A DNA stretch of 64,000 bases from Bacteroidetes bacterium GWF2_40_14 (GTDB taxonomy: Bacteria; Bacteroidota; Bacteroidia; Bacteroidales; UBA932): NCBI GenBank assembly GCA_001769195.1, contig MEOK01000008.1, forward strand, positions 1 to 64,000, given 5' to 3'. Position 1 is the stretch's first letter, and each line of letters starts with the position of its first letter. This document shows, one piece after another, positions 17,762 through 27,338 of this stretch. The notes beneath the pieces were generated by a model, which saw nothing but the letters and a program-made list of their open reading frames with translations, was not told where the DNA came from and ran no database searches. A program made the position numbers and the translations under genes.

Positions 17762-18718
17762 ATGGCAGAAATAGTTATTGAAAAGGCGGGATTGCTCAGT
17801 ACAATTCAGGATTGCGGAAGGGTTGGCTACCAACGTTTCGGAATGCCTGTTTCGGGTGCAATGGATGTTTATTCGCTACAGCTTGCCAATATCATAGTCG
17901 GAAACGAACCCGGAGCTGCTGCAATTGAAGCCACCCTCCTTGGTCCGGAAATCATTTTTTCCTCAGACACGGTTTTCGCTGTCTGTGGGTCGGGTATGAC
18001 CCCTTCTGTCAATGGCAATGCTGTTCCCATGTATACCGCCACCAGCGTTAATGGTGGCGACAAACTTGCATTTTCTGCCCTGTGCTATGGTTGCCGTGCC
18101 TACATAGCTTTTGCCGGTGGACTGGATGTTCCGTTGGTTATGGGAAGCCGGTCGACATATCTGCGAGCTAAGATTGGCGGATTGAATGGTGGAGCTTTGG
18201 TTGCAGGAGACAGTATTCCACTCGGCAGGGTAAATTCAACCACTGGCAAGGCTAAGCCGCATTTACCGGAATTTTTAATACCGGATTATCAATCTCACAA
18301 ACCTATCAGAATTATTCCCGGCCCGGAGGTAAAAAGGCTGGGTTTTGATGGTATTCGTACACTCCTTACCTCAGAATACCAGATCACCCCTCAGAGCGAC
18401 AGAATGGGAATTCGTCTATCCGGGCCGGCCATTCAAATTAAAACGGGAGAAGGGAGTGCCGGGGGGCACGATATTATTTCAGCAGGGATCTCCCGGGGCA
18501 CAATACAGCTCCCGGGCAATGGCCAGCCAATAATACTTATGGCCGACCGTCAGACTACCGGAGGATATGTACGTATTGCAAATGTTGCCAGTGCAGATCT
18601 TACACGAGTGGCACAACTCAGACCCGGCGACAAAATCCGGTTTCAGGAAATTTCAATAGAAAGAGCACAAGAAGAATTATTATATTTGTATTATCAACAG
18701 TGCCCCTCTAATATTTGA
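17762..18718 (+). CDS. pxpC: 5-oxoprolinase subunit C (KipA/biotin-dependent carboxyltransferase family)
   Basis: 318 residues from the ATG at 17762; the in-frame TTG at 17723 overlaps the RloB gene. Family motifs: GLLSTIQDCGRVGYQRFGMPVSGAMD at the N terminus (two parts of the conserved opening), LANIIVGNEPGAAAIE, YIAFAGGLDVPLVMGSRSTY and IRIIPGPEV, ending with GNGQPIILMADRQTTGGY. With PxpA and PxpB it completes 5-oxoprolinase. The glycyl-radical enzyme gene starts three bases after its stop, so the pxp and hpd genes are one transcription unit. Confidence 0.95.
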   Translation: MAEIVIEKAGLLSTIQDCGRVGYQRFGMPVSGAMDVYSLQLANIIVGNEPGAAAIEATLLGPEIIFSSDTVFAVCGSGMTPSVNGNAVPMYTATSVNGGDKLAFSALCYGCRAYIAFAGGLDVPLVMGSRSTYLRAKIGGLNGGALVAGDSIPLGRVNSTTGKAKPHLPEFLIPDYQSHKPIRIIPGPEVKRLGFDGIRTLLTSEYQITPQSDRMGIRLSGPAIQIKTGEGSAGGHDIISAGISRGTIQLPGNGQPIILMADRQTTGGYVRIANVASADLTRVAQLRPGDKIRFQEISIERAQEELLYLYYQQCPSNI

Positions 18719-18721
18719 GTC

Positions 18722-21385
18722 ATGGCAGAAGATATCTACAACTATTACGGAACAAAGCCCCGCGAGGAGGTTCAAGCGAGGGAGGCAAAAAAAAATCCAA
18801 CACCGCGTGTGGAAAAGGCACGCCAGATTTATTTTGACACAAAATCCTCTGCATCTATGGAGTTTCCATACTGGTATACACGCAGGTGGGAGGAGCTGGA
18901 AGGTGATGTGCCAATAATCAGAAGAGCAGAAGCATTAAAATCGGGTTTCAGTCACCTTACTCCGTACATTTTACCGGGTGAGCTGCTGGCTATGAGAAAA
19001 GCTGTTTATTTGCGTGGCTCCTTTCCAATGCCTTGGCTATCTGAAGCTTTCTTTCTCTCGAAGGAAGACGACTTATACAAGGAGGCCCAGAAAGCTGGCA
19101 AGGCAAGTGCCGACGAAGTTACTACGATGGGGCAGGGCGGAGGCAATGTCACCAAAAGCATCGGCAACATAATATCAATTGCAGGTAAATTCGGACTTCG
19201 GAAAGAAGAGATGCCGGTTTTAATTAAAACGGCAAAAAAATGGTACAACAAATCGGTAGAAGATGTCGGCCATAAATATGAACAACTTGTCCCCGGTTAT
19301 GGTACAAAAGAGGAGATAATGCGTGCAGTTATCTGTATGTTCGACTCCGGTTATACTCTTCCGCAAGGCAGGGAGGTCATTAATTATTACTACCCTCTGC
19401 AGTACGGGATTGAGGGGATAAAAAACATTTGTAAAGAGAAGCAAGACCAGTCAGCGGGATATCCAGACATGGAGAGGTTATACTTTTACAAAGCGGTGTA
19501 CACGATGCTTGAGGGTCTTCAGAACTGGATAATGAACTATGCTGCCGAAGCCCGGTTTATGGCTTCGCTTGAAAATGAAGCAAATCAAAAAGATGAATTT
19601 ACCGACATTGCAGAACGGTTGGAATGGCTATCGTCGGAAAAACCACGGACATTTCACGATGCGCTTCAGCTGGTGTGGATATTTCATGTAGCGGTGCTTA
19701 ACGAGGATGCCATATCCGGTCTGTCTCCGGGACGCCTGGGTCAGGTTCTCTATCCTTTCTGGAAACAGGACATGGACAAGGGCATTATAACAAAGGAGCG
19801 TACTACGGAGCTTCTTGAATGTATGCGCATGAAGTTTACCGAACTGGATTGTTTTGCATCTATGGGAGTTGTTGGAGGAGTTCTAAGCGGAAATACATTC
19901 AATAACCTGTGCATTGGAGGTTTGGATAAAGATGGGGAGAGCGCGGCGAATGAGCTGGAGATGCTGATTCTGGAGTCCGCCATGTCGTGCGATACTCCTC
20001 AGCCTACGTTGAGCCTGCTTTTTGACGAGAAATTGTCTGAGGAGTTCTTACTCAAGGGAATAGAGTGCACAAAAATAGGTACAGGATATCCTGCCTGGAT
20101 AAGTAACAGGGTTGCAATGGACTTTCTTATGAAAAATTTCAGGAATGAGGGTATGCACCTTGAGGAGGCCAGAGCCTGGTCCATTGGCGGCTGTCTTGAG
20201 ACATCTCCAGGGTGCTGGATGCCTCTTGATCTTGAAGGAGAGAAGTGGTTCATTCCGGGAGGATCGGCCCCTGCCACTAGTGTTGGCGTTCATTTTATTT
20301 CACTTCCCAAGGTTCTTGAAGCTGTTTTGTTCGATGGTCTGGATAAGCGGACAGGAATAAGGGTCTATCCTGCACATGGTTTAAAATTAGAGACATACGA
20401 AGAGATATGGACAACATTCAAAGCGTATTTCAGCCGCACGGTAGAACTGCTTACTCTTACAAACAACATTCAGCATAGTATATGGGGGAAAGTTTCGCCT
20501 TCTATTATAAATAGTATGTTAAAACCGGACTGTCTGGAAACGGGAAAGGATATCAGCAATAAAGGGTGCAGGTATAACAGGACATTTAACGTGGAGATCT
20601 GCGGAGGTGTAAATCTTGTGAATTCGCTGGCATCTATTAAGAAAAATGTATTTGAAGAAAAATCTATCACTTTGTCAGAGCTTAAGTCTGCAATAGAATC
20701 AAACTTCGGTTACCATTCGGCACTTGAGAGCGGCTCCTATAGTCTTATTGATCAGGTTAAAACTGAACATTACAGAGATTGGCTTAAAATTCACAAGCTG
20801 TGTCTGGACGCTCCAAAGTATGGAAATGACGACAGGTATGTTGATTCTATTTTCCGGGAGTGGCAGGTGTGGTTCAGCAACATGTGTGAAAATTACCGTT
20901 CGATTTACGACCATCCTCTCTATTCGTGTCAGATTTCTGTTTCCACTCATGCTCCAATGGGGGCAGTGACTCTGGCAACACCTGACGGAAGGTTGTGCGG
21001 TACCACGTTTGCCGACGGCTCAGTATCGGCATATCCCGGAACAGACAGGAACGGACCTTATGCACTATTTAACTCTGCTACCTGCTACGACCATTCACAG
21101 TCTCAAAATTCTCAGCTGAACATGAAGATTCATCCCTCTGTAGTTATGGGCAGGGAGGGTTCCCGTAAGTTTCTTGAGATGATTAAGGCATATCTTCGTA
21201 AGGGTGCTTTCCATGTTCAGTTTAATGTGGTGGATTCCAGAATGCTCAGAGATGCGCAGATGCATCCGGAGCAATACAGGGGGTTGATGGTTCGTGTGGC
21301 CGGTTTTACACAGTATTGGGTGGAACTAGGTAAACAAATTCAGGATGAGGTTATTGCGCGTACGGAATATGAACAGTTAGGTTAA
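18722..21385 (+). CDS. hpdB: 4-hydroxyphenylacetate decarboxylase large (glycyl-radical) subunit
   Basis: 887 residues. The glycyl-radical loop RVAGFTQYW near the C terminus places the radical at Gly861, and the thiyl Cys491 sits in GGCLETSPG with Glu493 two residues on. From my knowledge of the clostridial enzyme (Cys503, Glu505, His536, Glu637, Ser344, Gly873), every key residue is found at a constant offset of 12: Cys491, Glu493, His524, Glu625, Ser332, Gly861. Together with the HpdC-like small subunit encoded next, this points to decarboxylation of 4-hydroxyphenylacetate to p-cresol. Related aryl-acetates (indoleacetate, phenylacetate) remain possible. Tannerella forsythia, also Bacteroidales, has such an enzyme. 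Confidence 0.88.
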   Translation: MAEDIYNYYGTKPREEVQAREAKKNPTPRVEKARQIYFDTKSSASMEFPYWYTRRWEELEGDVPIIRRAEALKSGFSHLTPYILPGELLAMRKAVYLRGSFPMPWLSEAFFLSKEDDLYKEAQKAGKASADEVTTMGQGGGNVTKSIGNIISIAGKFGLRKEEMPVLIKTAKKWYNKSVEDVGHKYEQLVPGYGTKEEIMRAVICMFDSGYTLPQGREVINYYYPLQYGIEGIKNICKEKQDQSAGYPDMERLYFYKAVYTMLEGLQNWIMNYAAEARFMASLENEANQKDEFTDIAERLEWLSSEKPRTFHDALQLVWIFHVAVLNEDAISGLSPGRLGQVLYPFWKQDMDKGIITKERTTELLECMRMKFTELDCFASMGVVGGVLSGNTFNNLCIGGLDKDGESAANELEMLILESAMSCDTPQPTLSLLFDEKLSEEFLLKGIECTKIGTGYPAWISNRVAMDFLMKNFRNEGMHLEEARAWSIGGCLETSPGCWMPLDLEGEKWFIPGGSAPATSVGVHFISLPKVLEAVLFDGLDKRTGIRVYPAHGLKLETYEEIWTTFKAYFSRTVELLTLTNNIQHSIWGKVSPSIINSMLKPDCLETGKDISNKGCRYNRTFNVEICGGVNLVNSLASIKKNVFEEKSITLSELKSAIESNFGYHSALESGSYSLIDQVKTEHYRDWLKIHKLCLDAPKYGNDDRYVDSIFREWQVWFSNMCENYRSIYDHPLYSCQISVSTHAPMGAVTLATPDGRLCGTTFADGSVSAYPGTDRNGPYALFNSATCYDHSQSQNSQLNMKIHPSVVMGREGSRKFLEMIKAYLRKGAFHVQFNVVDSRMLRDAQMHPEQYRGLMVRVAGFTQYWVELGKQIQDEVIARTEYEQLG

Positions 21386-21396
21386 AAATTGCATAT

Positions 21397-21633
21397 ATGA
21401 AACACTACGATTGTAAATTTTATCTTGCCACCGATGTCTTTAAGGGTATGTGCAAAAGAGATAAAACCAGCATAAATGCCGACGACAACAGCTGTCAGAA
21501 TTTTGAAAAGGCTCAGAAATGCAGGCATTGTTTAAACTTTTCATATACTTCAGAAGATCTTGGAACATGCATGGGAAGGTATGATGCTTATCCAGAGATG
21601 AATGCTGTTACCTGCAAGGAATTTACCACATAA
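21397..21633 (+). CDS. hpdC: 4-hydroxyphenylacetate decarboxylase small subunit (two Fe-S clusters)
   Basis: 78 residues beginning MKHYDCKFY, like the clostridial HpdC start. It has His3 plus Cys6, Cys19, Cys33 (first cluster) and Cys42, Cys45, Cys58, Cys73 (second cluster), exactly the eight ligands of the known two-[4Fe-4S] subunit, one site using histidine. HpdC holds the large subunit in its regulated hetero-octameric form. This small subunit is restricted to the arylacetate decarboxylase branch of glycyl-radical enzymes and is the strongest single pointer to the operon's function. Eleven bases separate it from hpdB. Confidence 0.9.
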   Translation: MKHYDCKFYLATDVFKGMCKRDKTSINADDNSCQNFEKAQKCRHCLNFSYTSEDLGTCMGRYDAYPEMNAVTCKEFTT

Positions 21634-22579
21634 TATTTTGGGTATACAAGGCTATATTTTTGATATTCAGGGCCTTTCTGTTCATGATGGTCCCGGCTGC
21701 AGGACCCTGATATTTCTGAAGGGGTGTCCGCTTAACTGTTTATGGTGCTCCAATCCTGAGGGAATCAGTCCGTTGCCCTCGCTTATGTACTTCTCTTCCA
21801 AATGTATTGCATGTGGCAATTGTGCAGCGTCCTGCAAAGATAAAGCAATAGAGATAGTGAATGGTTCTCTTAAAATTTCAAGAGAACTATGTAGTGTGTG
21901 TAAAAATCAAGACTGTGTAAAAGAGTGCTATACCGATGCCTTAAAGTTATGCGGATACAAAATAACGACGGCCAGACTTATGGAGATTATCAGGCGAGAC
22001 AGACAGTTCTGGGGCAATGGAGGAGGCGTTACGTTAACCGGGGGTGAGCCGCTTCTGCAGATTGATTTTGCAAAAGAGATATTGCAGGAATGTCACCGTG
22101 CATATATACACACTGCCGTTGAAACCTGTGGTAATGTTCCATGGGAAAACTTTACAGAGATACTTCCTTATCTGGACTGGATATTTTTCGACATTAAACA
22201 TCTTGACAATGTAGAGCACAAAAAAGCTACTGGTTGCGGTAATTCACAGATACTTGAAAATGCACGAATGCTTTCAAAAGTGTTTCCCGGTAGAATTATC
22301 TTTCGCATGCCGCTGGTTCCCGGCTTTAACGACTCAGAAGAGAACATTGACTCATTATTTGCCTTTTTAAAAGAGACGGGCCGTAACGAAATAAACATTC
22401 TACCACTGCACCATTTAGGGCGCGAAAAGTATAGAATGTTAAATAAAAATTATTCTGGGGACACCTATTTTACACAAGACGCTCAAAATCACAATAAAGC
22501 AAGAAGCCTTACTGAAATACAGACACTTTTTCGAGCCAATGGAATTGCATGCTACACAGGCAGTGAAACACCATTTTGA
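21602..22579 (+). CDS. hpdA: Glycyl-radical enzyme activase (radical SAM)
   Basis: 325 residues from the ATG at 21602, which overlaps hpdC by 32 bases; a TTG at 21638 giving MGIQGYIFDIQ is a good alternative, closer to the usual family start. The radical-SAM cluster motif is CPLNCLWC (CX3CX2C). An inserted ferredoxin-like domain follows, with CIACGNCAASC and CSVCKNQDCVKEC, as in activases of the HpdA/BssD/CutD type, then GGVTLTGGEPLLQ. It would abstract hydrogen from Gly861 of HpdB to make the radical. The order hpdB-hpdC-hpdA matches clostridia. Confidence 0.92.
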   Translation: MLLPARNLPHNILGIQGYIFDIQGLSVHDGPGCRTLIFLKGCPLNCLWCSNPEGISPLPSLMYFSSKCIACGNCAASCKDKAIEIVNGSLKISRELCSVCKNQDCVKECYTDALKLCGYKITTARLMEIIRRDRQFWGNGGGVTLTGGEPLLQIDFAKEILQECHRAYIHTAVETCGNVPWENFTEILPYLDWIFFDIKHLDNVEHKKATGCGNSQILENARMLSKVFPGRIIFRMPLVPGFNDSEENIDSLFAFLKETGRNEINILPLHHLGREKYRMLNKNYSGDTYFTQDAQNHNKARSLTEIQTLFRANGIACYTGSETPF

Positions 22580-22619
22580 TAATTTTTTTAGTTAACTTTA
22601 GTAAATAAAACACATTATC

Positions 22620-22853
22620 ATGAAAAAAGACGAAGATATAGTTAAGATTTTCACAGGCAGCACAATAACAGTTAATATTCTTAAGGAAGAGTTAGAAGAA
22701 GCTGGGATACCTTCGTTGGTTAAAAATGACTTCGAAGCAGGAATAGTGGCAGGATTTGCAGGAGGCATTCCTAATTTGGCAGATCTTTATGTAAATGAAT
22801 CAGATAAGAAAAGGGCGGAACCTTTTGTGAAAGAAATAAGCGGAACCAATTAA
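22620..22853 (+). CDS. DUF2007-like small protein
   Basis: 77 residues, no signal. It begins DEDIVKIFTGSTITVNILKEELEEAGIPSLVKND, which fits the DUF2007 'putative signal transducing protein' pattern: a transport-like motif on a ferredoxin-like fold with a conserved ELEEAGI helix. Function is unknown. It lies 40 bases after hpdA and may be the last gene of the operon. Its stop overlaps by four bases the stop of the convergent substrate-binding protein gene. Confidence 0.75.
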   Translation: MKKDEDIVKIFTGSTITVNILKEELEEAGIPSLVKNDFEAGIVAGFAGGIPNLADLYVNESDKKRAEPFVKEISGTN

Positions 22854-23866
22854 AATGATATGCGCCCTACGATGGAATCGGTTCGGGCAAGTAATTCCTC
22901 GGGAAGCAACCACTTGTCTTTCATGAGGATTCGTACGGAATCATTTATAAACAGTTGTTCCGGAACAACACTGTTAATGGTTGTCTTGTCTGCAGGAGTT
23001 CCACTTATTATTGAATAAACCAGGTCTCCTGCAGCGGCTCCAACTTCAAAGTAATTTGCTCCCAGGTTTGCCATTGCTCCCTTAAATGCGTGTACCGGAT
23101 TGTTTGTAAGTACAGGTATACGGTATTTATTAGCAGCCCGGACATATTTGTCAATAACTGGTTCAACAACATTATCTCCGCCAATCCAGAGAGCTCCAAC
23201 CCCTTTCTCACATACTGCAATTGCAGCATCATATACCTGGGTGTCTTTTTCTACAGTCATTTCCACCAATTCAATACCTAGTTCTTCACATATCAAACGT
23301 GCCTTGCCGACACAGGCCTTTGAACAGGTTTCTACTGTACACCACACTACACCCACCTTTTTTAGCTCCGGGTTCATCTGTCGGGCAATCCTGAATATTG
23401 ATTCCACCGGCTGGAAAGTGCTTATCCCTGCCATATAATGAGGATGTTCTGCTGGTCCGGTACCTGAAATTCCAACCCCGGCAGCAATAGGGTCGGTGAC
23501 CGCACAAAATACATGTGTTACCTTACCTTTCTTATTTTCCCGGGCCATCACCTGTAACATTGGTGTACTTATAGATACAACCATATCAAACCTGGCTTTC
23601 AGAATCTCCTGCGCAATTTTCTTTGCAGCAGACAAGTCGCCCTCTGCACAGAAATTTTCAATTTTAATACGATTTTTTAGAAATGCATCGGAGTTAATGA
23701 GTTTATCAAGCAACCCTTTTTCTGCTTCTACCTGAAGCATGTTTGAATTAAACCTGAATACAGCAATACTGGTCTTTGGAATTTTGGGTTCATCGCACTT
23801 TTTGCTTAGCAAAACAGGGATAAGAATCATGCCAAACAAAGCGATTACAATTGCAAGCTTTTTCAT
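22850..23866 (-). CDS. ABC-type substrate-binding protein (PF04392/TrpX-like), copy 1
   Basis: 338 residues from the ATG at 23866, where a hydrophobic N-terminal anchor or signal begins (KKLAIVIALFGMILIPVLL). The rest fits the two-lobe ABC_sub_bind family: IAVFRFNSNMLQVEAEKGL, MVVSISTPMLQVMARENK, VFCAVTDPIAAGVG, IGGDNVVEPVIDKYV, VPVLTNNPVHAFKGAMANLGANYFEVG. Members are usually encoded with a permease and ATPase; none is nearby, so this is an orphan. A close paralogue lies at 27339-28358 on the same strand, with a TonB receptor between them. Ligand unknown. Confidence 0.85.
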   Translation of the reverse strand: MKKLAIVIALFGMILIPVLLSKKCDEPKIPKTSIAVFRFNSNMLQVEAEKGLLDKLINSDAFLKNRIKIENFCAEGDLSAAKKIAQEILKARFDMVVSISTPMLQVMARENKKGKVTHVFCAVTDPIAAGVGISGTGPAEHPHYMAGISTFQPVESIFRIARQMNPELKKVGVVWCTVETCSKACVGKARLICEELGIELVEMTVEKDTQVYDAAIAVCEKGVGALWIGGDNVVEPVIDKYVRAANKYRIPVLTNNPVHAFKGAMANLGANYFEVGAAAGDLVYSIISGTPADKTTINSVVPEQLFINDSVRILMKDKWLLPEELLARTDSIVGRISF

Positions 23867-23979
23867 TTGTATGTAAAATTTAATGGCTATTAAAGGTAAA
23901 GAAAAAAAGCAGATGAACAATTATTGAGACAATATGTTGTTATGAATAAATTTTTAAATGATATCAATCGGTTCAATAA

Positions 23980-26382
23980 ATGAAACTTCTACTGACATTT
24001 ACAAACATAATACTATCTTTTAGCCTGCTTCTTCCCTTGCAGGCAAATGCAGAAACAATCAAGACATTTTCCATTAGCGGAGTTGTAATTGACAAAATCA
24101 CCAGAGAGCCGGTCTCCTTTGCAACGGTTTCTGTATGGAAGGGCAACAAATATGCGACCACAAATCTACAAGGGCAATTTACAATTGAGGGTCTGCCGGC
24201 AGGTGCGTACAGAGTGCAGGTAGATTTACTTGGGTACAGCCAATACATATCTGAAGAGTTCATGGTTTCTACCATGGGTTACTTTGTCAGGGCAGAGATA
24301 GAGGAGGAGAGTATGTTACTCAATCAGGTTGTTGTTAAGCCAAAGGCCGATCCTTACAAGAGGGTTCTTGAAAGTCCCCTTTCGCAGCGCACACTTGGGG
24401 TTCAGGAGATTGAACGTAATCCGGGTTCAAACAGAGATATTTCCAGAGTGGTAAGCACCCTGCCGGGTGTTGGGACTCCGACGGGAGGGGGATACCGTAA
24501 CGATCTTCTTGTAAGAGGAGGAGGCCCTTCTGAAAACCGTTTCTATCTTGACGGCATAGAGATACCATCTATAAACCACTTTAGTACCCAGGGTTCATCC
24601 GGAGGTCCGGTAGGAATAATAGATGCCGATTTCATAAGAGAGGTTGATTTTTATGCAGGTTCTTTTCCAGTTGCCAGGGGAGGAGGTATTAGTTCTATCC
24701 TGGATTTCAAACTTAAAGAGGGAGACCCTGTAAAAAACAGATATAAATTTACTATTGGTGCTTCTGAGGCAGGTATAACATCAAGCGGACACTTTACGGA
24801 GAAGACAAACTATCTTGTGTCTGTAAGACAGTCGTATCTTCAGCTGCTTTTTAAGGCTATCGGTCTGCCCTTTCTTACTACTTTTACAGATGCACAGTTT
24901 AAAATAAAGACTCGCATAGACAATAAGCATGAGCTCACTTTTATAGGACTGGCAGGATTCGACGATATGACTCTTAACGAGGATACCGGAGGAAAGGAGT
25001 CTAATGAGTATATTCTTGCATATCTGCCTGTAATTCAGCAGGAGGTATTCACATTAGGTACAATTTACCGCCACTATTACGGGAACAACACATTGAACCT
25101 GTATCTGAGCCACAGTTATCTGAACAACCGCAATACCAAGTACAAAGACAACGACGAATCATCTGAGCAGAATCTATCTTTGAAGTATCGTTCAATAGAA
25201 CAGGAGACAAAGTTCCGTGCAGAAAACATAACAAAACTGTCGGATTTCAGGATAACTGCCGGCTTTGGTGCTGAGGTTCCTCAGTATTCGAACGATACAT
25301 ATCAAAAGGTATTTCTTGCAACCCCTGTAACTGTAAACTACGATACTAAACTGTCGATGTTCAAGTATTCCCTTTTTGCAAATATGAACTACACATCGCC
25401 GGACAAAAAGCTGACTGCCAATATAGGGGCCAGAGTAGACGGAAACAGTTACTCTGCACAAATGGCTAATCCATTTAAACAGTTTTCGCCAAGAGGATCG
25501 GTTTCGTACGAGGTTGCCGATAAATTTTACCTGAATGCAAGTGCCGGACGATATTACCAGCTTCCACCCTATACAGCCATGGGCTACAAGAATGCAAACG
25601 GCCATTTCACAAACGAGGCGATAAAATATCTGGGTTCTGACCAGATTGTGGCAGGGGTCGATTACAGGAGTGGATCCGGACTTCAGATGACACTTGAATT
25701 TTTCCAAAAGTGGAACTTTAATGGTCTTTATTCTGTTGCTGATGGTATTCCTGTTGAGGGCAAAGGTATAAACTACGGAACGGTAGGTAATGAAGAGGTA
25801 ACCTCGACAATAAAGAGCCGCGCCTACGGTTCGGAATTTTCAATCAGGTGGTTTGTTACAGATAAATTTAATATGCTGGGCTCTGTTACTATCTTCCGTA
25901 GCGAGTTCCGCGCGGCAAACGGAAACTGGACATCAAAAACCTGGGATACACGCAGGCTAATGAACATATCGGCCGGGTACAAGTTACCAGCAAACTTCCT
26001 TATAGGGGCCAAGTTCCGCTATTCAGGTGGCAATCCCTACACACCTCTGGACGAAGAAAAATCATCTCTTGTTGCTGCATGGAATGCCAGTGGGCGCGCA
26101 TATCTAAATTATGGCCTTTACAACTCTCTCTATCTTAAACAGTTTAATCAACTTGATGTAAGAATTGACAAAGAGTTCTTCTTTAATAAGTTTGCTCTTA
26201 AAATTTATATCGACATCCAGAATGCCCTAAACAAAAAGTTCAGCAATGCCGACGTACTTGTGAGTACAGGAACAATACTGAATCCGGATGCACCGTACAG
26301 TGAGCAACGTTACCAGATGAAGAGGATCCAGCTCACAGATGGAACAATTGTTCCCACTATCGGAATCACAGTTGAATTTTAA
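23980..26382 (+). CDS. TonB-dependent receptor with carboxypeptidase-regulatory N-domain
   Basis: 800 residues. A signal peptide ending at QANA precedes a CarboxypepD_reg-like domain (ISGVVIDKITREPVSFATV to about residue 110), then the plug (NRDISRVVSTLPGVG, LLVRGGGPSENRFYLDGIEIP) and a 22-stranded-type barrel ending in a terminal phenylalanine (GITVEF). It would import a large or scarce ligand with TonB energy. No SusD partner follows; instead there are two small lipoproteins. The gene is divergent from substrate-binding copy 1. Confidence 0.9.
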   Translation: MKLLLTFTNIILSFSLLLPLQANAETIKTFSISGVVIDKITREPVSFATVSVWKGNKYATTNLQGQFTIEGLPAGAYRVQVDLLGYSQYISEEFMVSTMGYFVRAEIEEESMLLNQVVVKPKADPYKRVLESPLSQRTLGVQEIERNPGSNRDISRVVSTLPGVGTPTGGGYRNDLLVRGGGPSENRFYLDGIEIPSINHFSTQGSSGGPVGIIDADFIREVDFYAGSFPVARGGGISSILDFKLKEGDPVKNRYKFTIGASEAGITSSGHFTEKTNYLVSVRQSYLQLLFKAIGLPFLTTFTDAQFKIKTRIDNKHELTFIGLAGFDDMTLNEDTGGKESNEYILAYLPVIQQEVFTLGTIYRHYYGNNTLNLYLSHSYLNNRNTKYKDNDESSEQNLSLKYRSIEQETKFRAENITKLSDFRITAGFGAEVPQYSNDTYQKVFLATPVTVNYDTKLSMFKYSLFANMNYTSPDKKLTANIGARVDGNSYSAQMANPFKQFSPRGSVSYEVADKFYLNASAGRYYQLPPYTAMGYKNANGHFTNEAIKYLGSDQIVAGVDYRSGSGLQMTLEFFQKWNFNGLYSVADGIPVEGKGINYGTVGNEEVTSTIKSRAYGSEFSIRWFVTDKFNMLGSVTIFRSEFRAANGNWTSKTWDTRRLMNISAGYKLPANFLIGAKFRYSGGNPYTPLDEEKSSLVAAWNASGRAYLNYGLYNSLYLKQFNQLDVRIDKEFFFNKFALKIYIDIQNALNKKFSNADVLVSTGTILNPDAPYSEQRYQMKRIQLTDGTIVPTIGITVEF

Positions 26383-26470
26383 CATAACACATGCAGCGAT
26401 TTGACTGATTTCAGCGTCTTAATATTAGTCGGACTTATTAATTAACTTAAATAAAAGGGTTTATACTATT

Positions 26471-26929
26471 ATGAAGGCGTCTATTTTGTTGGTTATCAGT
26501 ATAATTGCATTAATGTTGGTTTCATGCAATAAATTTAGCAACGACAGACATGTCTATCTGGAATTCAAGACATTTGATTCATTTAATATAAAAAACAGAG
26601 ACTTAACTGTGAGTATTTACGGCTTCGATATGTCTGTGAGTGGACCTCCTGCCACATTGATAGCACAAAAAAAGTTTAGCGCATCGGCGGTACCTTTTAA
26701 AGAGAGTATGCGGGTACCGGGCAATGCCGCAGATTTGATTAAATATATTGATAGAAAAGAGAATGCTCTTTACTATATTGTTGTCGAGTGGGACTCAGAC
26801 GGCAATGGAAAAATTGAACCGGGAGATATTTCACTGGATTATTCCAAATCGATGGATATACTGTTGAAAAGTAACCTTAGACAAACATTTTACCTGAAAA
26901 CCATCCCTGATTATGCATCTATTGAATAA
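26471..26929 (+). CDS. Hypothetical lipoprotein
   Basis: 152 residues with lipobox MLVSC (Cys about residue 19). The mature part is short and strand-rich; it includes DSDGNGKIEPGDISLDYSK, an EF-hand-like acidic loop (D-D-N-K spacing) seen in many Bacteroidota surface lipoproteins and possibly calcium-binding. No family recognised. It lies 88 bases after the TonB receptor and may be a surface partner of it. Confidence 0.65.
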   Translation: MKASILLVISIIALMLVSCNKFSNDRHVYLEFKTFDSFNIKNRDLTVSIYGFDMSVSGPPATLIAQKKFSASAVPFKESMRVPGNAADLIKYIDRKENALYYIVVEWDSDGNGKIEPGDISLDYSKSMDILLKSNLRQTFYLKTIPDYASIE

Positions 26930-26963
26930 ATTTCAAATTGAAAAAACTTAATTATACGTTGAT

Positions 26964-27323
26964 ATGAAAAAGATTAAGAGAACTATATTTTTTATGTTAA
27001 CACTTTTTGTGTTGGCATCGTGTGAAGATCTTTACAGGTCAGAAGCTTTACCGGAGCTCATAACAAAAAAAATTGAGCAGATTAAGAACGAGCCGGTACG
27101 AAATCCGCCAGCAGAGGTTTGGCAGTTTGACTATAAAGGTGCGGTTGTTTACTATATTCCTCCCTATTGCTGCGATATTTACAGCGACCTGTATGACGCA
27201 ACAGGCAAATTGCTTGGTCATCCGGACGGAGGATTCAGTGGCATGGGTGACGGTAAGTACTCAGATTTTGGTTCGACCCGGACAAATGGAAAGTTGCTCT
27301 GGAAAGATCAAAGAAAAAAATAA
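26964..27323 (+). CDS. Hypothetical lipoprotein
   Basis: 119 residues with lipobox VLASC (Cys about residue 20). The C-terminal part, with YIPPYCCDIYSDLYDATGKLLGHPDGGFSGMGDG, resembles the DUF6970-type fold of small Bacteroidota lipoproteins, but I am unsure of the family. Paired cysteines (CC) may form a disulfide. It is the last plus-strand gene of the TonB receptor group and is convergent with substrate-binding copy 2 (15 bases apart). Confidence 0.68.
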   Translation: MKKIKRTIFFMLTLFVLASCEDLYRSEALPELITKKIEQIKNEPVRNPPAEVWQFDYKGAVVYYIPPYCCDIYSDLYDATGKLLGHPDGGFSGMGDGKYSDFGSTRTNGKLLWKDQRKK

Positions 27324-27338
27324 AGACTCTCTCATCAG

